From Butyrivibrio sp. UBA3740 (lineage in GTDB: Bacteria; Bacillota; Clostridia; Lachnospirales; Lachnospiraceae): a stretch of DNA of 14,355 nucleotides. Shown here in pieces: positions 1-7,312 of the stretch (the stretch's first letter is position 1; every line of letters begins with the position of its first letter). The position numbers and the translations under genes were made by a program. The stretch covers positions 1 to 14,355 of the forward strand of contig DFGW01000203.1 of the NCBI GenBank assembly GCA_002372465.1, given 5' to 3'. The notes beneath the pieces are model-generated. The model ran no database searches. It was given only the letters and a program-made list of their open reading frames with translations, and was not told the DNA's origin.

Positions 1-689
1 TGGTGGAGTACAACGGCATGTGGAACTTCAAGAACCTAAAGCTCCCCATCATGTGGAAGCTGGAGCAGCAGATTACTGTTATCGACGCTTCAAGCTTTGA
101 ACTGTACTTCAACAATATGAAATCTCTTTTGGCTGAGCAGATCAGAAACTCAGACCTTATCCTGTTTAACAGGTGCGACGGTATCGAGGATCTGGCTTCC
201 TATAAGAGAAATGTCAAGGCCATCAACCAGAAGGCCGATATCATTTTTGAGGATATGAACGGCGAGGTGGATGTGACTCTGGATGAGGATCTTCCTTTCA
301 ACCTTAACGATGACCCCATCGATCTCAACAACTATGGCTATGGCATGTTTTATCTGGATGCTCTTGACCATGTTGACAGATACGAGGGCAAGAATGTCCG
401 CTTCAAGGGCATGGTACTTAAGCCTGAGGAGTTTGGAGATACAAGATTTGTTCCCGGCAGAATGGCTATGACCTGCTGTGCCCAGGATATGCAGTTCCTC
501 GGCTTTGCCTGTGATTACGATAAGGCAAAAGAGCTTAAGGAGAAGGACTGGGTACTGGTAACAGCCAAGGTTGTTAAGCAGTTTGTGGAGGAATACAAGG
601 GTGAAGGTCCTGTCCTTCAGGCTATTTCTGTGGAACCGACAACTGCTCCCGATAACCCGGTAATTGATTTCTCCAATCCGGAGCAGTAA
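1..689 (+). CDS. G3E (COG0523/CobW-like) GTPase with C-terminal DUF1980-like domain, 5' truncated
   Basis: The gene enters from the left edge, so the P-loop half is missing; the first whole codon is at base 3 and is internal, not a start. Seen: an EYNGMW motif at visible residues 2-7, a beta strand ITVIDAS, and a G4-type motif NRCD (56-59) after a SDLILFN strand, all typical of COG0523 G3E GTPases, which are mostly linked to metal insertion or metal homeostasis. Residues about 120-220 then resemble the C-terminal part of DUF1980/TIGR03943 proteins: a YEGKNVRFKG strand, FVPGRMAMTCC with a Cys pair at 158-159, and a DWVLVTAKV strand, suggesting an OB-like fold. The usual CobW_C domain is not apparent. 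TIGR03943 proteins commonly sit beside YraQ/DUF318 permeases; any such partner would lie left of the window. The substrate or metal is unknown. The next gene starts 23 bases downstream, so co-transcription is likely. Confidence 0.75.
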   Translation, partial: VEYNGMWNFKNLKLPIMWKLEQQITVIDASSFELYFNNMKSLLAEQIRNSDLILFNRCDGIEDLASYKRNVKAINQKADIIFEDMNGEVDVTLDEDLPFNLNDDPIDLNNYGYGMFYLDALDHVDRYEGKNVRFKGMVLKPEEFGDTRFVPGRMAMTCCAQDMQFLGFACDYDKAKELKEKDWVLVTAKVVKQFVEEYKGEGPVLQAISVEPTTAPDNPVIDFSNPEQ

Positions 690-712
690 AAAACTTTTTT
701 GAGGGTTTTTAA

Positions 713-1714
713 ATGTTTAATTATCAACCGCCTCAGTGGTTATTCTTATTCTTTTTCTACAGCTTTTTTGGCTGGTGCTTCGAGACGGCATATGTAACAA
801 TTCATGAAAAGCATTTTGTTAACAGAGGGTTCATGCGTGGACCCTTTTTGCCGTTGTATGGATGCGGCGGAATAATGATGCTGGTGGTGTCAAAGCCCTT
901 CTATGAGAATGTTCTTTTAGTCTTTGTGGCGGGATGTATCGGAGCTACGGCGCTGGAATACATCACCGGCCTTGTGATGGAGACTCTTTTCAAGGTCAGG
1001 TACTGGGATTACTCCCACAAGAGGTTCCACTACAAGGGACTTATAAGCCTTGAATCGTCGCTTTGCTGGGGTGTATGCACCGTGATCTTCACACATTATC
1101 TGCAGATTCCTATTGAGAAGATTCTTTTATCAATTCCCTATAGGATCATATCCGTGATCACAATTGTGGTAACGGTTGTCATGAGCATTGATTTTGCCAT
1201 GGCCTTTAAGACGGCTCTTGATCTACGTGATGTGCTTATCTATATGGAGAAGGCCAAGACAGAGATGGCAAGGATGCAGAAGCGCCTTGATGTTATCATT
1301 GCCTTTAAGGGTGAGGATGTCCGCGAGGGGATTGAGGCAAAAGTTGATGGAATAGGAAGCGCTGTCGGAGAGATAGGAAATGCCGTAGGCAGCAGGGTTG
1401 GAGCTATTGGTTCAGGAATCGGCAATAGGCTTGAGGCCATCAGCGATAACCTTGAGAAGTCCTTTGGAATTATAAAAGAAAAGATGAAACTGGAGCCGGC
1501 TTCTTACGTGGGAAATGCAAGAGAAGAAGTTATGGAACTCTATGCCAAATACAAGGTTATGATGGCAAGGTTTACACCGGCGCCTGTTAGGAACTTCTTT
1601 GAATGGTACAAAGAGCGCACCATCGCCGGAAACCCTACCATGTCCTCCGATGAGTTTGGAAGCAGCATGGAGGAGATGAAGGAACAGAATAAAAGGCGTC
1701 GAAAGAGTCACTAA
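713..1714 (+). CDS. CmpB-type putative ABC transporter permease (PF06541-like) with hendecad-repeat tail
   Basis: 333-residue membrane protein. The N-terminal 165 residues carry about five hydrophobic segments (roughly 8-30, 48-62, 66-90, 113-133 and 143-166). The motifs FFGWCFETAYV (18-28), NRGFMRGPFLPLYG (37-50) and WDYS (98-101) are the hallmark of the family labelled 'putative ABC transporter permease' (CmpB), whose true transport role is not established. After the last segment comes a charged helix (170-200), then a Gly-rich region (211-250) with hydrophobic residues spaced 4-3-4 in 11-residue units, then a basic C-terminus ending RRRKSH. The start is the ATG at 713, preceded by GAGGG at 701-705. 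The tail is unlike a typical member and may lie along the inner membrane face. No ATPase partner is visible. Confidence 0.75.
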   Translation: MFNYQPPQWLFLFFFYSFFGWCFETAYVTIHEKHFVNRGFMRGPFLPLYGCGGIMMLVVSKPFYENVLLVFVAGCIGATALEYITGLVMETLFKVRYWDYSHKRFHYKGLISLESSLCWGVCTVIFTHYLQIPIEKILLSIPYRIISVITIVVTVVMSIDFAMAFKTALDLRDVLIYMEKAKTEMARMQKRLDVIIAFKGEDVREGIEAKVDGIGSAVGEIGNAVGSRVGAIGSGIGNRLEAISDNLEKSFGIIKEKMKLEPASYVGNAREEVMELYAKYKVMMARFTPAPVRNFFEWYKERTIAGNPTMSSDEFGSSMEEMKEQNKRRRKSH

Positions 1715-1716
1715 AA

Positions 1717-1751
1717 AAAGCGTTCTTACATGCGAGCATGTAGAACGCTTT
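1717..1751. terminator. Bidirectional intrinsic terminator between the permease gene and rpsT
   Basis: AAAGCGTTC-T-TACATGC (1717-1733) pairs with GCATGTA-GAACGCTTT (1736-1751) across a GA loop, with a single bulged T; the pairing can relax to a larger loop. A seven-A run at 1713-1719 gives a U-tract on the minus strand, ideal for ending rpsT. The plus-strand T-run (TTTCTTT) is adequate for the upstream gene. Its position between two convergent stops fits a shared terminator. Confidence 0.88.
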
Positions 1752-1770
1752 CTTTGTGACGTCAATATCA

Positions 1771-2031
1771 TTACATTTTGTTAACAGCAAGAGCAAGGCG
1801 AGATACTTTTCTTGAAGCTGTGTTCTTCTTGATAACGCCCTTTGACTCAGCCTTGTCGATTGCAGATGTAGCAGCAAGGAGTGCCTTAGCAGCATCGTCC
1901 TTATTGCCTGCCTCGATAGCAGCTCTAACCTTCTTGATCTCTGTCTTAACTGCTGACTTGATCATCTGGTTCTGCTCAGCCTTCTTCTGGTTAACTAATA
2001 CTCTCTTCTTGGCGGATTTAATATTTGCCAT
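1771..2031 (-). CDS. rpsT: 30S ribosomal protein S20 (bS20)
   Basis: 86-residue basic protein beginning MANIKSAKKR, the near-universal S20 N-terminus, with the family's helical Lys/Ala-rich body (VNQKKAEQNQMIKSAVKT, LLAATSAIDKAESKGVIKKNTASRK). It binds 16S rRNA in the 30S subunit. The reading frame is open further upstream to 2097, but the ATG at 2029-2031 is chosen because it gives the canonical N-terminus and sits just behind GGAGG on the minus strand (2037-2041). All three Thr codons are ACA. The gene is divergent from lepA and convergent with the permease gene, sharing its terminator. Its leader is predicted to be about 88 bases long with a strong hairpin, which may reflect autoregulation. 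Confidence 0.97.
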   Translation of the reverse strand: MANIKSAKKRVLVNQKKAEQNQMIKSAVKTEIKKVRAAIEAGNKDDAAKALLAATSAIDKAESKGVIKKNTASRKVSRLALAVNKM

Positions 2032-2119
2032 AATTACCTCCGAAATATTCCATGTATTGTTATTATAATAAGTTCGTGTGCGCATTAAGCCGGACACGGA
2101 CAGTTAATGCCACATACGT
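2032..2119 (-). promoter_or_regulatory. Structured 5' leader of rpsT mRNA
   Basis: Read on the minus strand, the leader opens almost at once into a hairpin. TGTGGCATTAA (plus 2104-2114) pairs with TTAATGC-G-CACA (plus 2077-2088), giving 11 pairs with one bulged G. The 15-base loop holds a tandem TGTCCG repeat that can itself form CCG-TGTC-CGG. An AT-rich stretch and the GGAGG site follow. S20 represses its own translation in E. coli, so a protein-binding leader is plausible, but I do not recognise a described leader class here. The structure is seen; the function is inferred. Confidence 0.45.
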
Positions 2120-2125
2120 AGAAAT

Positions 2126-2154
2126 ATTTTAGTTTAAATTGCTGTGACTGTCAA
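2126..2154 (-). promoter_or_regulatory. Predicted sigma-A promoter of rpsT
   Basis: On the minus strand there is a perfect -35 TTGACA (plus-strand TGTCAA, 2149-2154), a 17-base spacer and a -10 TAAAAT (plus-strand ATTTTA, 2126-2131). The start point would fall near 2119, about 88 bases before the rpsT ATG. This is the best consensus promoter in the window, as expected for a ribosomal protein gene. A second TATAAT on the minus strand (2062-2067) lacks a good -35. Confidence 0.75.
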
Positions 2155-2171
2155 TAGAAATATGTTATAAT
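2144..2171 (+). promoter_or_regulatory. Predicted sigma-A promoter of lepA
   Basis: A perfect -10 TATAAT (2166-2171) lies 16 bases after GTGACT (2144-2149), which matches four of six -35 positions. The start point would be near 2178, leaving a leader of about 39 bases before the GTG start. Its -35 shares base 2149 with the rpsT -35 on the other strand. Confidence 0.6.
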
Positions 2172-2216
2172 TCAGCGTATACATTTTTTATCAAAAGAAA
2201 TACAGAGGAATATATA

Positions 2217-4025
2217 GTGGATCAGAGTAAGATTAGAAATTTTTGCATAGTAGCGCATATTGATCACGGTAAGTCAACACTGGCTGACCGTATGATAGAG
2301 AAGACCGGAGTTCTCACTTCAAGAGAGATGCAGAACCAGGTCCTTGATAACATGGACATTGAGCGTGAGAGAGGAATCACTATCAAGTCCCAGGCGGTAA
2401 GGATGATCTACAAGGCGCGGGATGGTCAGGAGTATACCTTCAACATGATAGATACCCCCGGTCACGTGGATTTTGGCTATGAGGTTTCCCGAAGCCTTGC
2501 AGCCTGTGACGGAGCTATCCTTGTAGTTGATGCAACCCAGGGCGTAGAGGCCCAGACCCTTGCCAACGTTTACATGGCACTGGATCACGACCTGGATGTT
2601 TTCCCTGTTATCAATAAGATCGATCTGGCAAGCGCAATGCCCCAGGAAGTTAAGGATGAGATTGAGGATGTTATCGGAATAGAGGCTCAGGATGCGCCTC
2701 TTATTTCTGCCAAGAACGGCATTGGAATCGAGGAGGTCCTTGAGGCAGTTGTCCACAAGATCCCGGCTCCTCAGGGAGATTCAAAAGCTCCATTAAAGGC
2801 GCTTATATTTGACAGCATTTACGATTCTTACAGGGGAGTTATCGTATTTGTAAGAGTCAGGGACGGCGTTATCAGGAAGGGCATGAAGGTTCAGTTCATG
2901 GCTACAGCCGCTGAGGCGGAGGTAGTAGAGGTTGGATACTTTGCTCCCGGCAGATTTGTTCCCGGGGATGAGCTCACAGCCGGTGATGTAGGGTATTTTA
3001 CTGCATCCATCAAGAATATTCAGGATACAAGAGTCGGTGATACTGTAACAGATTCTGCAAGGCCCTGTGAAGCAGCACTTCCCGGTTACAAGAAGGTTAT
3101 GCCCATGGTTTATTGCGGACTTTACCCTGCAGATTCCGCTCATTATTCAGATCTTCGTGATGCGCTGGAGAAGCTTCAGCTTAATGATGCATCTCTTTTC
3201 TATGAACCCGAGACCTCACAGGCTCTGGGCTTTGGCTTCAGGGCAGGGTTTCTTGGACTTCTCCACCTGGAGGTTGTAGAGGAGCGACTTGAGAGGGAGT
3301 ATGACCTTAACCTTGTTACCACAGCGCCTTCCGTTGTTTACAAGGTCCACAAGACCGACGGAGAGGTCTTTGATCTGACCAATCCTACCAATCTTCCCGA
3401 TCCTTCTGAGATTGATTACATGGAGGAGCCCATTGTCAACGGAGAGATCATGGTGACCACGGATTATGTCGGTGCCATCATGCAGCTTTGCCAGGAGAGA
3501 CGAGGCAAGTACCTGAGCACCGATTACATAGAGCAGACCAGAGCTATTTTGAAATATGAGCTTCCGCTTAATGAGATCATCTACGATTTCTTTGATGCCC
3601 TGAAGTCACGTTCAAGGGGATACGCTTCTTTTGACTACGAGCTCAAAGGCTATGAGAAGTCAGACCTTGTGAAGCTGGATATCCTTATCAACAGGGAAGA
3701 GGTTGACGCCCTTTCCTTCATCGTCCACAAAGACGTAGCTTACGAGCGCGGAAGGAAGATGTGTGAGAAGCTCAAGGAGGAGATCCCAAGGCATCTGTTC
3801 GAGATCCCTATTCAGGCTTCCGTTGGTGGAAAGGTTATCGCCAGAGAGACAGTAAAGGCTTATAGGAAAGACGTTCTGGCCAAGTGCTACGGTGGTGACA
3901 TCACCCGTAAGAAGAAGCTTTTGGAGAAACAGAAGGAAGGTAAAAAGAAGATGCGTCAGATCGGCAATGTTGAGGTTCCACAGTCCGCCTTCCTCAGCGT
4001 CCTGAAGCTTGATAACACAGACTGA
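2217..4025 (+). CDS. lepA: Elongation factor 4 (LepA), ribosome back-translocating GTPase
   Basis: 602 residues, the normal length for EF4. The G domain shows G1 AHIDHGKST (13-21), the switch region [13 protein letters not shown]3 DTPGH and G4 NKID. The EF4-specific C-terminal region is present, with [12 protein letters not shown] and a basic end containing [19 protein letters not shown]. It acts on the ribosome, affecting translocation and 30S assembly. The start is a GTG at 2217 giving [24 protein letters not shown] at 2204-2209 is spaced correctly, and EF4 proteins normally begin just before the [14 protein letters not shown] segment. The lepA-hemW order that follows is widely conserved in Firmicutes. 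Confidence 0.98.
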   Translation: MDQSKIRNFCIVAHIDHGKSTLADRMIEKTGVLTSREMQNQVLDNMDIERERGITIKSQAVRMIYKARDGQEYTFNMIDTPGHVDFGYEVSRSLAACDGAILVVDATQGVEAQTLANVYMALDHDLDVFPVINKIDLASAMPQEVKDEIEDVIGIEAQDAPLISAKNGIGIEEVLEAVVHKIPAPQGDSKAPLKALIFDSIYDSYRGVIVFVRVRDGVIRKGMKVQFMATAAEAEVVEVGYFAPGRFVPGDELTAGDVGYFTASIKNIQDTRVGDTVTDSARPCEAALPGYKKVMPMVYCGLYPADSAHYSDLRDALEKLQLNDASLFYEPETSQALGFGFRAGFLGLLHLEVVEERLEREYDLNLVTTAPSVVYKVHKTDGEVFDLTNPTNLPDPSEIDYMEEPIVNGEIMVTTDYVGAIMQLCQERRGKYLSTDYIEQTRAILKYELPLNEIIYDFFDALKSRSRGYASFDYELKGYEKSDLVKLDILINREEVDALSFIVHKDVAYERGRKMCEKLKEEIPRHLFEIPIQASVGGKVIARETVKAYRKDVLAKCYGGDITRKKKLLEKQKEGKKKMRQIGNVEVPQSAFLSVLKLDNTD

Positions 4026-4036
4026 TTTAAAAAAGA

Positions 4037-4064
4037 ACTGCCGGCCTTATGAGGGCAGTATTGC
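4037..4064 (+). terminator. Weak terminator or attenuator between lepA and hemW
   Basis: ACTGCC (4037-4042) pairs with GGCAGT (4054-4059) around an 11-base loop, followed by an interrupted T stretch (ATTGCTTTTGCTT). The stem is short and the T-run broken, so read-through into hemW is likely. It could also act as an RNA processing or attenuation point. Confidence 0.35.
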
Positions 4065-4119
4065 TTTTGCTTACATTATTATCCACAACAAAAGGAAAAA
4101 GGCAGCAGGTGGTATATAG

Positions 4120-5442
4120 ATGGGCAGATCTCTTTCAATCTATATTCATATACCCTTTTGTGTAAGGAAGTGCAATTATTGCGACTTCCTTTCCTTTTAT
4201 GCAAAAAAAGACGTGGTGGAGGGCTACTTTGCGGCTCTTAAGAAGGAGATTGCGCTGGCAGCAGATGAACTGTGCACTCCTTTCCGTGATGTTGGCGGTG
4301 CTGGACTGGCAGAGGGCGGGGGTTTTGTGGTGAAGTCCGTATTCTTTGGCGGAGGTACACCTTCTTTTGTGGATGCGCAGCTTATCTGCGATACGCTGGT
4401 TGTGATCAAAAGCTCTTTTGCTGTGGCAGATGACGCGGAGATCAGCATAGAAGTGAATCCTGCGTCGGCTATGTACGATAAGCTCCTGGCATACAGGGAG
4501 GCGGGCTTTAACAGGATAAGCATCGGCGCCCAGTCCCTTGATGATGAGGAGCTTAAGTGCCTGGGAAGGGTCCATGACAGTGCTATGTTCTATGAGACCT
4601 TTGATAATGCCAGAAAAGCAGGCTTTACCAATATCAATGTAGATGTGATGAGTGCCCTGCCGGGACAGAGCCTTGAGTCCTACCTTGCGACTCTTGGCAA
4701 GGTGGTTGCTCTTAAACCCGAGCACATCTCGGCCTACAGTCTGATTCTTGAGGAAGGGACACCTTTTTATGACATGGACCTTGACCTTCCCGACGAGGAT
4801 ACTGATCGTGCCATGTACCACGAGACTAAGAGACTTCTGGCGCAGGCGGGATATCACCGCTATGAGATCTCCAATTATGCGAACCATGGTTTCGAATGTT
4901 ACCACAACAAGGTCTACTGGCAGCGAGGGGATTATCTGGGACTTGGGATTGGCGCAGCTTCGATGATAGATAATGTCCGCTGGAGCAACACCCGCGACAT
5001 TGCAGAGTATATCGATGTGCTTGGAAGCGTAGATATAGCTGCTTCTGTGGATGAAGCTTTCCGTGTGAACAGTTCTGCCTGTGTGGATGATTCTGCAGAC
5101 GTTCCTAAAGACATAGATGGTTTGGAAGTGCGAGGGACACTTGCTTCCATCCGTCGGGATTATGAAGAACTGCCGGTCGACGCCCGGATGGAGGAATTCA
5201 TGTTCCTTGGCCTTCGCCTTGTGGAAGGTGTCAGCGTTGCAGAATTTGAAAGACTCTTTGGAAAAGAGATCCGGGAAGTATACGGCGAAGTCATCGACAA
5301 ATATCTTGCCATGGGTCTTTTGGAGTATTCGCCGGCTCCGGCTAAAGAAAACGCTAATGCAGCGAGGGCGGACTTGCGACTTCGCCTTACTGATAAAGGC
5401 CTTGATGTCAGCAACACAGTCATGGCAGAATTCCTGCTTTGA
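4120..5442 (+). CDS. hemW: HemW, radical SAM haem chaperone (coproporphyrinogen III oxidase-like)
   Basis: 440 residues. The radical SAM cluster motif is C14-x3-C18-x2-C21 in HIPFCVRKCNYCDF, followed by the SAM-binding GGGTPS (77-82). The missing fourth Cys after C21 and the HNKVYW motif (262-267) mark HemW rather than the oxidase HemN. HemW proteins bind haem and pass it to haemoproteins, so the older 'oxygen-independent coproporphyrinogen oxidase' name is likely misleading. The end FMFLGLRLVEGVS (360-372) is the usual HemW C-terminal domain. The protein is longer than the typical 370-390 residues, with a Gly-rich insertion near 52-70 and an Asp/Ser-rich one near 305-345. The start ATG at 4120 follows AGGTGG (4107-4112). 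The gene lies 94 bases after lepA. Confidence 0.93.
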   Translation: MGRSLSIYIHIPFCVRKCNYCDFLSFYAKKDVVEGYFAALKKEIALAADELCTPFRDVGGAGLAEGGGFVVKSVFFGGGTPSFVDAQLICDTLVVIKSSFAVADDAEISIEVNPASAMYDKLLAYREAGFNRISIGAQSLDDEELKCLGRVHDSAMFYETFDNARKAGFTNINVDVMSALPGQSLESYLATLGKVVALKPEHISAYSLILEEGTPFYDMDLDLPDEDTDRAMYHETKRLLAQAGYHRYEISNYANHGFECYHNKVYWQRGDYLGLGIGAASMIDNVRWSNTRDIAEYIDVLGSVDIAASVDEAFRVNSSACVDDSADVPKDIDGLEVRGTLASIRRDYEELPVDARMEEFMFLGLRLVEGVSVAEFERLFGKEIREVYGEVIDKYLAMGLLEYSPAPAKENANAARADLRLRLTDKGLDVSNTVMAEFLL

Positions 5443-5482
5443 ATATGATAAAATATTCTTAATCACGTTGGGGGAGGGTTTT

Positions 5483-6076
5483 ATGAATTACAATTTCTTT
5501 GCATTAATTTCCAGGATGAAATATATAGAGCGCTGGGCGCTTATGAGAAACACAAGAGCGGAGAATCTGTGTGAGCACAGCATGGAGGTGGCTATGATAG
5601 CCCATGCGCTGTGCACCATAGGCAATGTCCGCTATGGGAAGAAGCTTGATGCCAATAAGGCTGCTCTTATCGGCCTTTATCATGATGCTTCCGAGATAAT
5701 CACAGGTGATATGCCAACCCCTGTAAAGTATTTTAATGCAGATCTTAAGTCTGCCTATAAGGAGGTTGAGGCTATTGCTGATGACAAGCTTCTTGAGAAG
5801 CTCCCTGACGATCTGCGCCCGTCCTTTGAAGAGATATTCAAGCCTGCGGATACTGAGGAAGAGCGCTATATGAGAAAACTTGTCAAGGCAGCAGATAAAC
5901 TCTCTGCTCTTATCAAGTGCATCGGCGAGACCAATGCCGGTAACTCTGAGTTCAGAACTGCCAAGGAGAGCACAGGTAAGGCCATAAGGAGTCTGTACCA
6001 GGAGCTTCCTGAGGTTTTGGACTTCGTCAACGAGTTTCTGTCATCCTACGGAAGCACCCTGGATGAGCTGACTTAA
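5483..6076 (+). CDS. YfbR-like HD-domain 5'-deoxynucleotidase
   Basis: 197 residues, matching E. coli YfbR (about 199) along its length. The metal ligands are visible: H32 in CEHSMEV, H67-D68 in GLYHDASE and D138 in KAADKLSA. R17-W18, E71 and GDMPTPVKYF (75-84) correspond to the substrate-pocket residues of YfbR. The enzyme dephosphorylates deoxyribonucleoside 5'-monophosphates in nucleotide salvage and pool control in the cytoplasm. The frame is open upstream into hemW, but the ATG at 5483 is chosen because GGGGGAGG (5470-5477) precedes it and the product then starts MNYNFFALISR, as in homologues. It lies 40 bases after hemW and is probably co-transcribed with it. Confidence 0.93.
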   Translation: MNYNFFALISRMKYIERWALMRNTRAENLCEHSMEVAMIAHALCTIGNVRYGKKLDANKAALIGLYHDASEIITGDMPTPVKYFNADLKSAYKEVEAIADDKLLEKLPDDLRPSFEEIFKPADTEEERYMRKLVKAADKLSALIKCIGETNAGNSEFRTAKESTGKAIRSLYQELPEVLDFVNEFLSSYGSTLDELT

Positions 6077-6077
6077 G

Positions 6078-6125
6078 ACCCCGCTTTTCCCATGCACGTG
6101 GCGTTTTTGCAGGGTTAACTTTTTA
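6078..6125 (+). terminator. Candidate terminator after the deoxynucleotidase gene
   Basis: ACCC-c-GC (6078-6084) can pair with GC-a-GGGT (6109-6115) with one mismatch. A small inner hairpin CCAT-GCAC-GTGG lies at 6089-6100. TAACTTTTT follows. The stem is imperfect and the loop large, so this is tentative, but a boundary here fits the change from housekeeping to signalling genes. Confidence 0.35.
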
Positions 6126-6136
6126 CCGATATTTAA

Positions 6137-6165
6137 TTGATTTTTTACTGTTTTAATATCATACT
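6137..6165 (+). promoter_or_regulatory. Candidate promoter of the HD-GYP-like gene
   Basis: TTGATT (6137-6142) and CATACT (6160-6165) are 17 bases apart, each matching four of six consensus positions, in an AT-rich stretch directly before the gene. TATCAT at 6157-6162 is an alternative -10 but lacks a well-placed -35. Confidence 0.3.
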
Positions 6166-6190
6166 TATTGTAGGGGATAATACGTGCGCC

Positions 6191-7312
6191 ATGCTATTTA
6201 AGAAATGTGAAGAATTAAAACCGGGCATGCGTCTTGCAAAGCCCATATATAGCAAAAAAGGAGTTCTTTTATATGATCGTGCCTCTGTCCTTAAGGATCA
6301 GCAGAGCATCGACAATATAAAGAGCTTTGGTCTTATTGGGGTTTTTATCCTTGAGCCGGCAGAACCTGTTCCGCCCATGACTCAGGATGACCTGGACTTC
6401 GAACGTTTTCAGACAGTGATGTTCAACGAGATCATGGAGGAGATGGAGCTCATCAGGACCAAGCACAAGCAGGAAAAGTTCCCTTATATCTGTTCCCAGA
6501 TCATCAAGAACTACGGAAACCTTCGCAAGAAGATCACCTTCCAGCAGACCCTTCGAAGCGAAGAGGACTATATATACAAACACAGCCTGAATGTGGCGAT
6601 ACTTGCAGCCATGATCACCCACGCCATGAATGTTCCGCTTTCAGATCAGAACGATTCGGTAATGTGTGCTGTAATCCATGACATCGGAAAGCTGACGCTT
6701 CCTCCGCAGCTTCAGGCCAAGATGGACACAACAGAAGAGGACAGGACCATCATCGACAACCACGAGACTGCGGGATATTCCATCCTTGATGAGGCTTTTT
6801 TCTCCCAGCCCAATATTAAAAGAGTCTGTAACCAGGCAAGGAAGACGCTCCTTGATTACTGGAATGACAAGCCCATCCAGAATCAGAAGATGTTCATGGC
6901 CGCCAAGGTATTGGTGGTGGCAGGTATCTACGATAAAGAAACTTCTGTCCGGATGGACACTCCACCTGTTTCTGAAGTTGCAGTTATCAGGAGGATGATG
7001 GAGAGAAGTGATGTTTTTGACCCGAAGGTTGTGAAGGGACTGACGGATTCCCTGAACATCCTTATGCCGGGAGTGAGCGTAGAGCTTAACACCGGCGAAA
7101 AGGCACTGGTTATCAAGACCAATGAATATGATTTCCTAAGGCCTACAGTGCTCAGCTTCAGAGATAATTCGATAATAGATCTTTCTAACAGACGTGCTTA
7201 CAACGATCTGGAAATTGTTGACATAATGAAGACCCTGGACAACCGCTGTGTAATTGACACAGCGAAGATGAAGACCCTGGGCATCACAGTCGAAGAGCCG
7301 GAATATGTGTGA
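6191..7312 (+). CDS. HD-GYP-like protein with degenerate active site
   Basis: 373 residues. The N-terminus (MLFKKCEELKPGMRLAKPIY and on to about 55) is the small domain often found before HD-GYP c-di-GMP phosphodiesterases. The HD core then follows: H131 in YKHSLNV, H163-D164 in IHDIGK with P171-P172 after it, and H191 in NHETAGYSIL. The expected HHExxDGxGYP motif is absent: that position reads NQARKTLLDYWND (214-226), and the later ADxFDAMT-type motif reads AGIYDKET (244-251). At least two metal-binding His residues are therefore missing, so full phosphodiesterase activity is doubtful; a binding, scaffold or altered-substrate role is possible. The C-terminus (292-335) keeps the PGVSVELNTGEKALV segment common in the family. 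The start ATG at 6191 is preceded by AGGGGA (6172-6177) at a rather long spacing; an upstream TTG at 6137 is less likely. No terminator follows. Confidence 0.78.
   Translation: MLFKKCEELKPGMRLAKPIYSKKGVLLYDRASVLKDQQSIDNIKSFGLIGVFILEPAEPVPPMTQDDLDFERFQTVMFNEIMEEMELIRTKHKQEKFPYICSQIIKNYGNLRKKITFQQTLRSEEDYIYKHSLNVAILAAMITHAMNVPLSDQNDSVMCAVIHDIGKLTLPPQLQAKMDTTEEDRTIIDNHETAGYSILDEAFFSQPNIKRVCNQARKTLLDYWNDKPIQNQKMFMAAKVLVVAGIYDKETSVRMDTPPVSEVAVIRRMMERSDVFDPKVVKGLTDSLNILMPGVSVELNTGEKALVIKTNEYDFLRPTVLSFRDNSIIDLSNRRAYNDLEIVDIMKTLDNRCVIDTAKMKTLGITVEEPEYV

Noticed and set aside
2032..2097. Longer rpsT start adding 22 residues
   Set aside because: S20 starts MANIKSAKK, and the GGAGG site directly precedes that ATG. 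The extra codons lie in the leader.
4135..5466. A 443-codon open frame on the minus strand covering all of hemW
   Set aside because: It lies exactly antisense to a clearly conserved gene, its translation has no recognisable motif, and its length follows from the codon pattern of the plus strand.
5117..5482. Upstream extension of the deoxynucleotidase frame back into hemW
   Set aside because: It would overlap hemW by over 300 bases; the ATG at 5483 has a strong ribosome site and gives the known YfbR N-terminus.
5443..5482. TATGAT as a promoter for the deoxynucleotidase gene
   Set aside because: No acceptable -35 lies 16-18 bases upstream, and the 40-base gap suggests co-transcription with hemW.
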